From Pseudomonadota bacterium (GTDB lineage Bacteria; Pseudomonadota; Alphaproteobacteria; Reyranellales; Reyranellaceae): a DNA stretch of 64,000 bases. The translations under genes were made by a program, and so were the position numbers. The notes beneath the pieces are model-generated. The model saw only the letters and a program-made list of their open reading frames with translations, did not search any database and had not been told where the DNA came from. Position 1 is the stretch's first letter, and every line of letters begins with the position of its first letter. The stretch is taken from the NCBI GenBank assembly GCA_018240685.1, contig JAFEFG010000001.1, positions 23,640 to 87,639 on the forward strand. The letters are read 5' to 3'. Positions 63,949-64,000 of this stretch are shown here, piece by piece.

Positions 63949-64000
63949 GTGCTGCCCCAAGAAAAATGCGAAAAACCCAGATCCCTTTCTTTTATTAATA
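63949..64000. promoter_or_regulatory. AT-rich upstream region of the PqqD-like operon (cut by window end)
   Basis: The last 52 bases include the AT-rich stretch TTTCTTTTATTAATA, a plausible promoter or intergenic segment for the operon read toward the left. Nothing more can be said because the window ends. Confidence 0.35.

Overview
The window is high-GC, densely coded DNA from a proteobacterium, most likely an alphaproteobacterium. Pointers are the UbiA, RsmE and GshA neighbourhood, a GshA of the type usual in that class, a tRNA-Leu with encoded CCA, ABC_sub_bind and LivKHMGF uptake genes, PrtD-type type I secretion, and a REP-like extragenic palindrome. The genus cannot be fixed from sequence reading alone.

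Layout. 1-9.5 kb: a partial TetR gene, a MATE pump, two possible 2OG-Fe(II) oxygenase-like proteins, UbiD, a CreA-like protein, a DMT exporter, a cysteine-rich protein, a class I methyltransferase coupled to UbiA, and RsmE. 9.6-15 kb: GshA, a VOC protein with an exported partner, a PanE/ApbA-like reductase and TldD. 15-22 kb: a quinone-reductase-like protein and a HpcG-like hydratase diverging around two palindromes, an acyl-CoA ligase, tRNA-Leu(CAA), an ABC_sub_bind protein and a second UbiD-family decarboxylase.

22-36 kb is a catabolic island. A LysR-type regulator with two helix-turn-helix domains diverges from a 12-gene, mostly overlapping run: class I aminotransferase, biotin carrier protein, PxpB, PxpC, a second carrier-like protein lacking the biotinyl lysine, PxpA, biotin carboxylase, a spermidine/putrescine-type ABC importer (two permeases, binding protein, ATPase), an MFS exporter and a D-2-hydroxyacid dehydrogenase. 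This looks like uptake and ATP- and biotin-dependent opening of a lactam or related cyclic amide.

36-47.5 kb is a second such locus on the minus strand: HyuA, HyuB, a DAO-family FAD oxidoreductase, an Old Yellow Enzyme relative and LivKHMGF. It diverges from an XRE-cupin regulator across a perfect AT-rich inverted repeat that is a good operator candidate. An SDR/TetR pair and an unlisted 21-codon ORF with a very strong ribosome-binding site follow.

49.6-51 kb holds a protein with a HEPN-like R-x4-H motif and an orphan IS1595-type zinc-ribbon fragment. 51.6-57.9 kb is a type I secretion island: a Gln-Gly/Asn-Gly repeat protein, a protein with roughly 50-residue NYY...QTN...TGxN repeats, a PrtD-like ABC exporter and a HlyD-like adaptor, with no RTX repeats and no TolC gene. 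Convergent to it, 64-58 kb, is an overlapping operon running off the right edge: PqqD-like RRE protein, ATP-grasp ligase, fold-type III PLP decarboxylase, a urea-transporter-like membrane domain fused to an M23 peptidase-like domain, and a secreted protein of unknown function. This last operon, possibly with the neighbouring secretion island, is the best candidate for an undescribed system.
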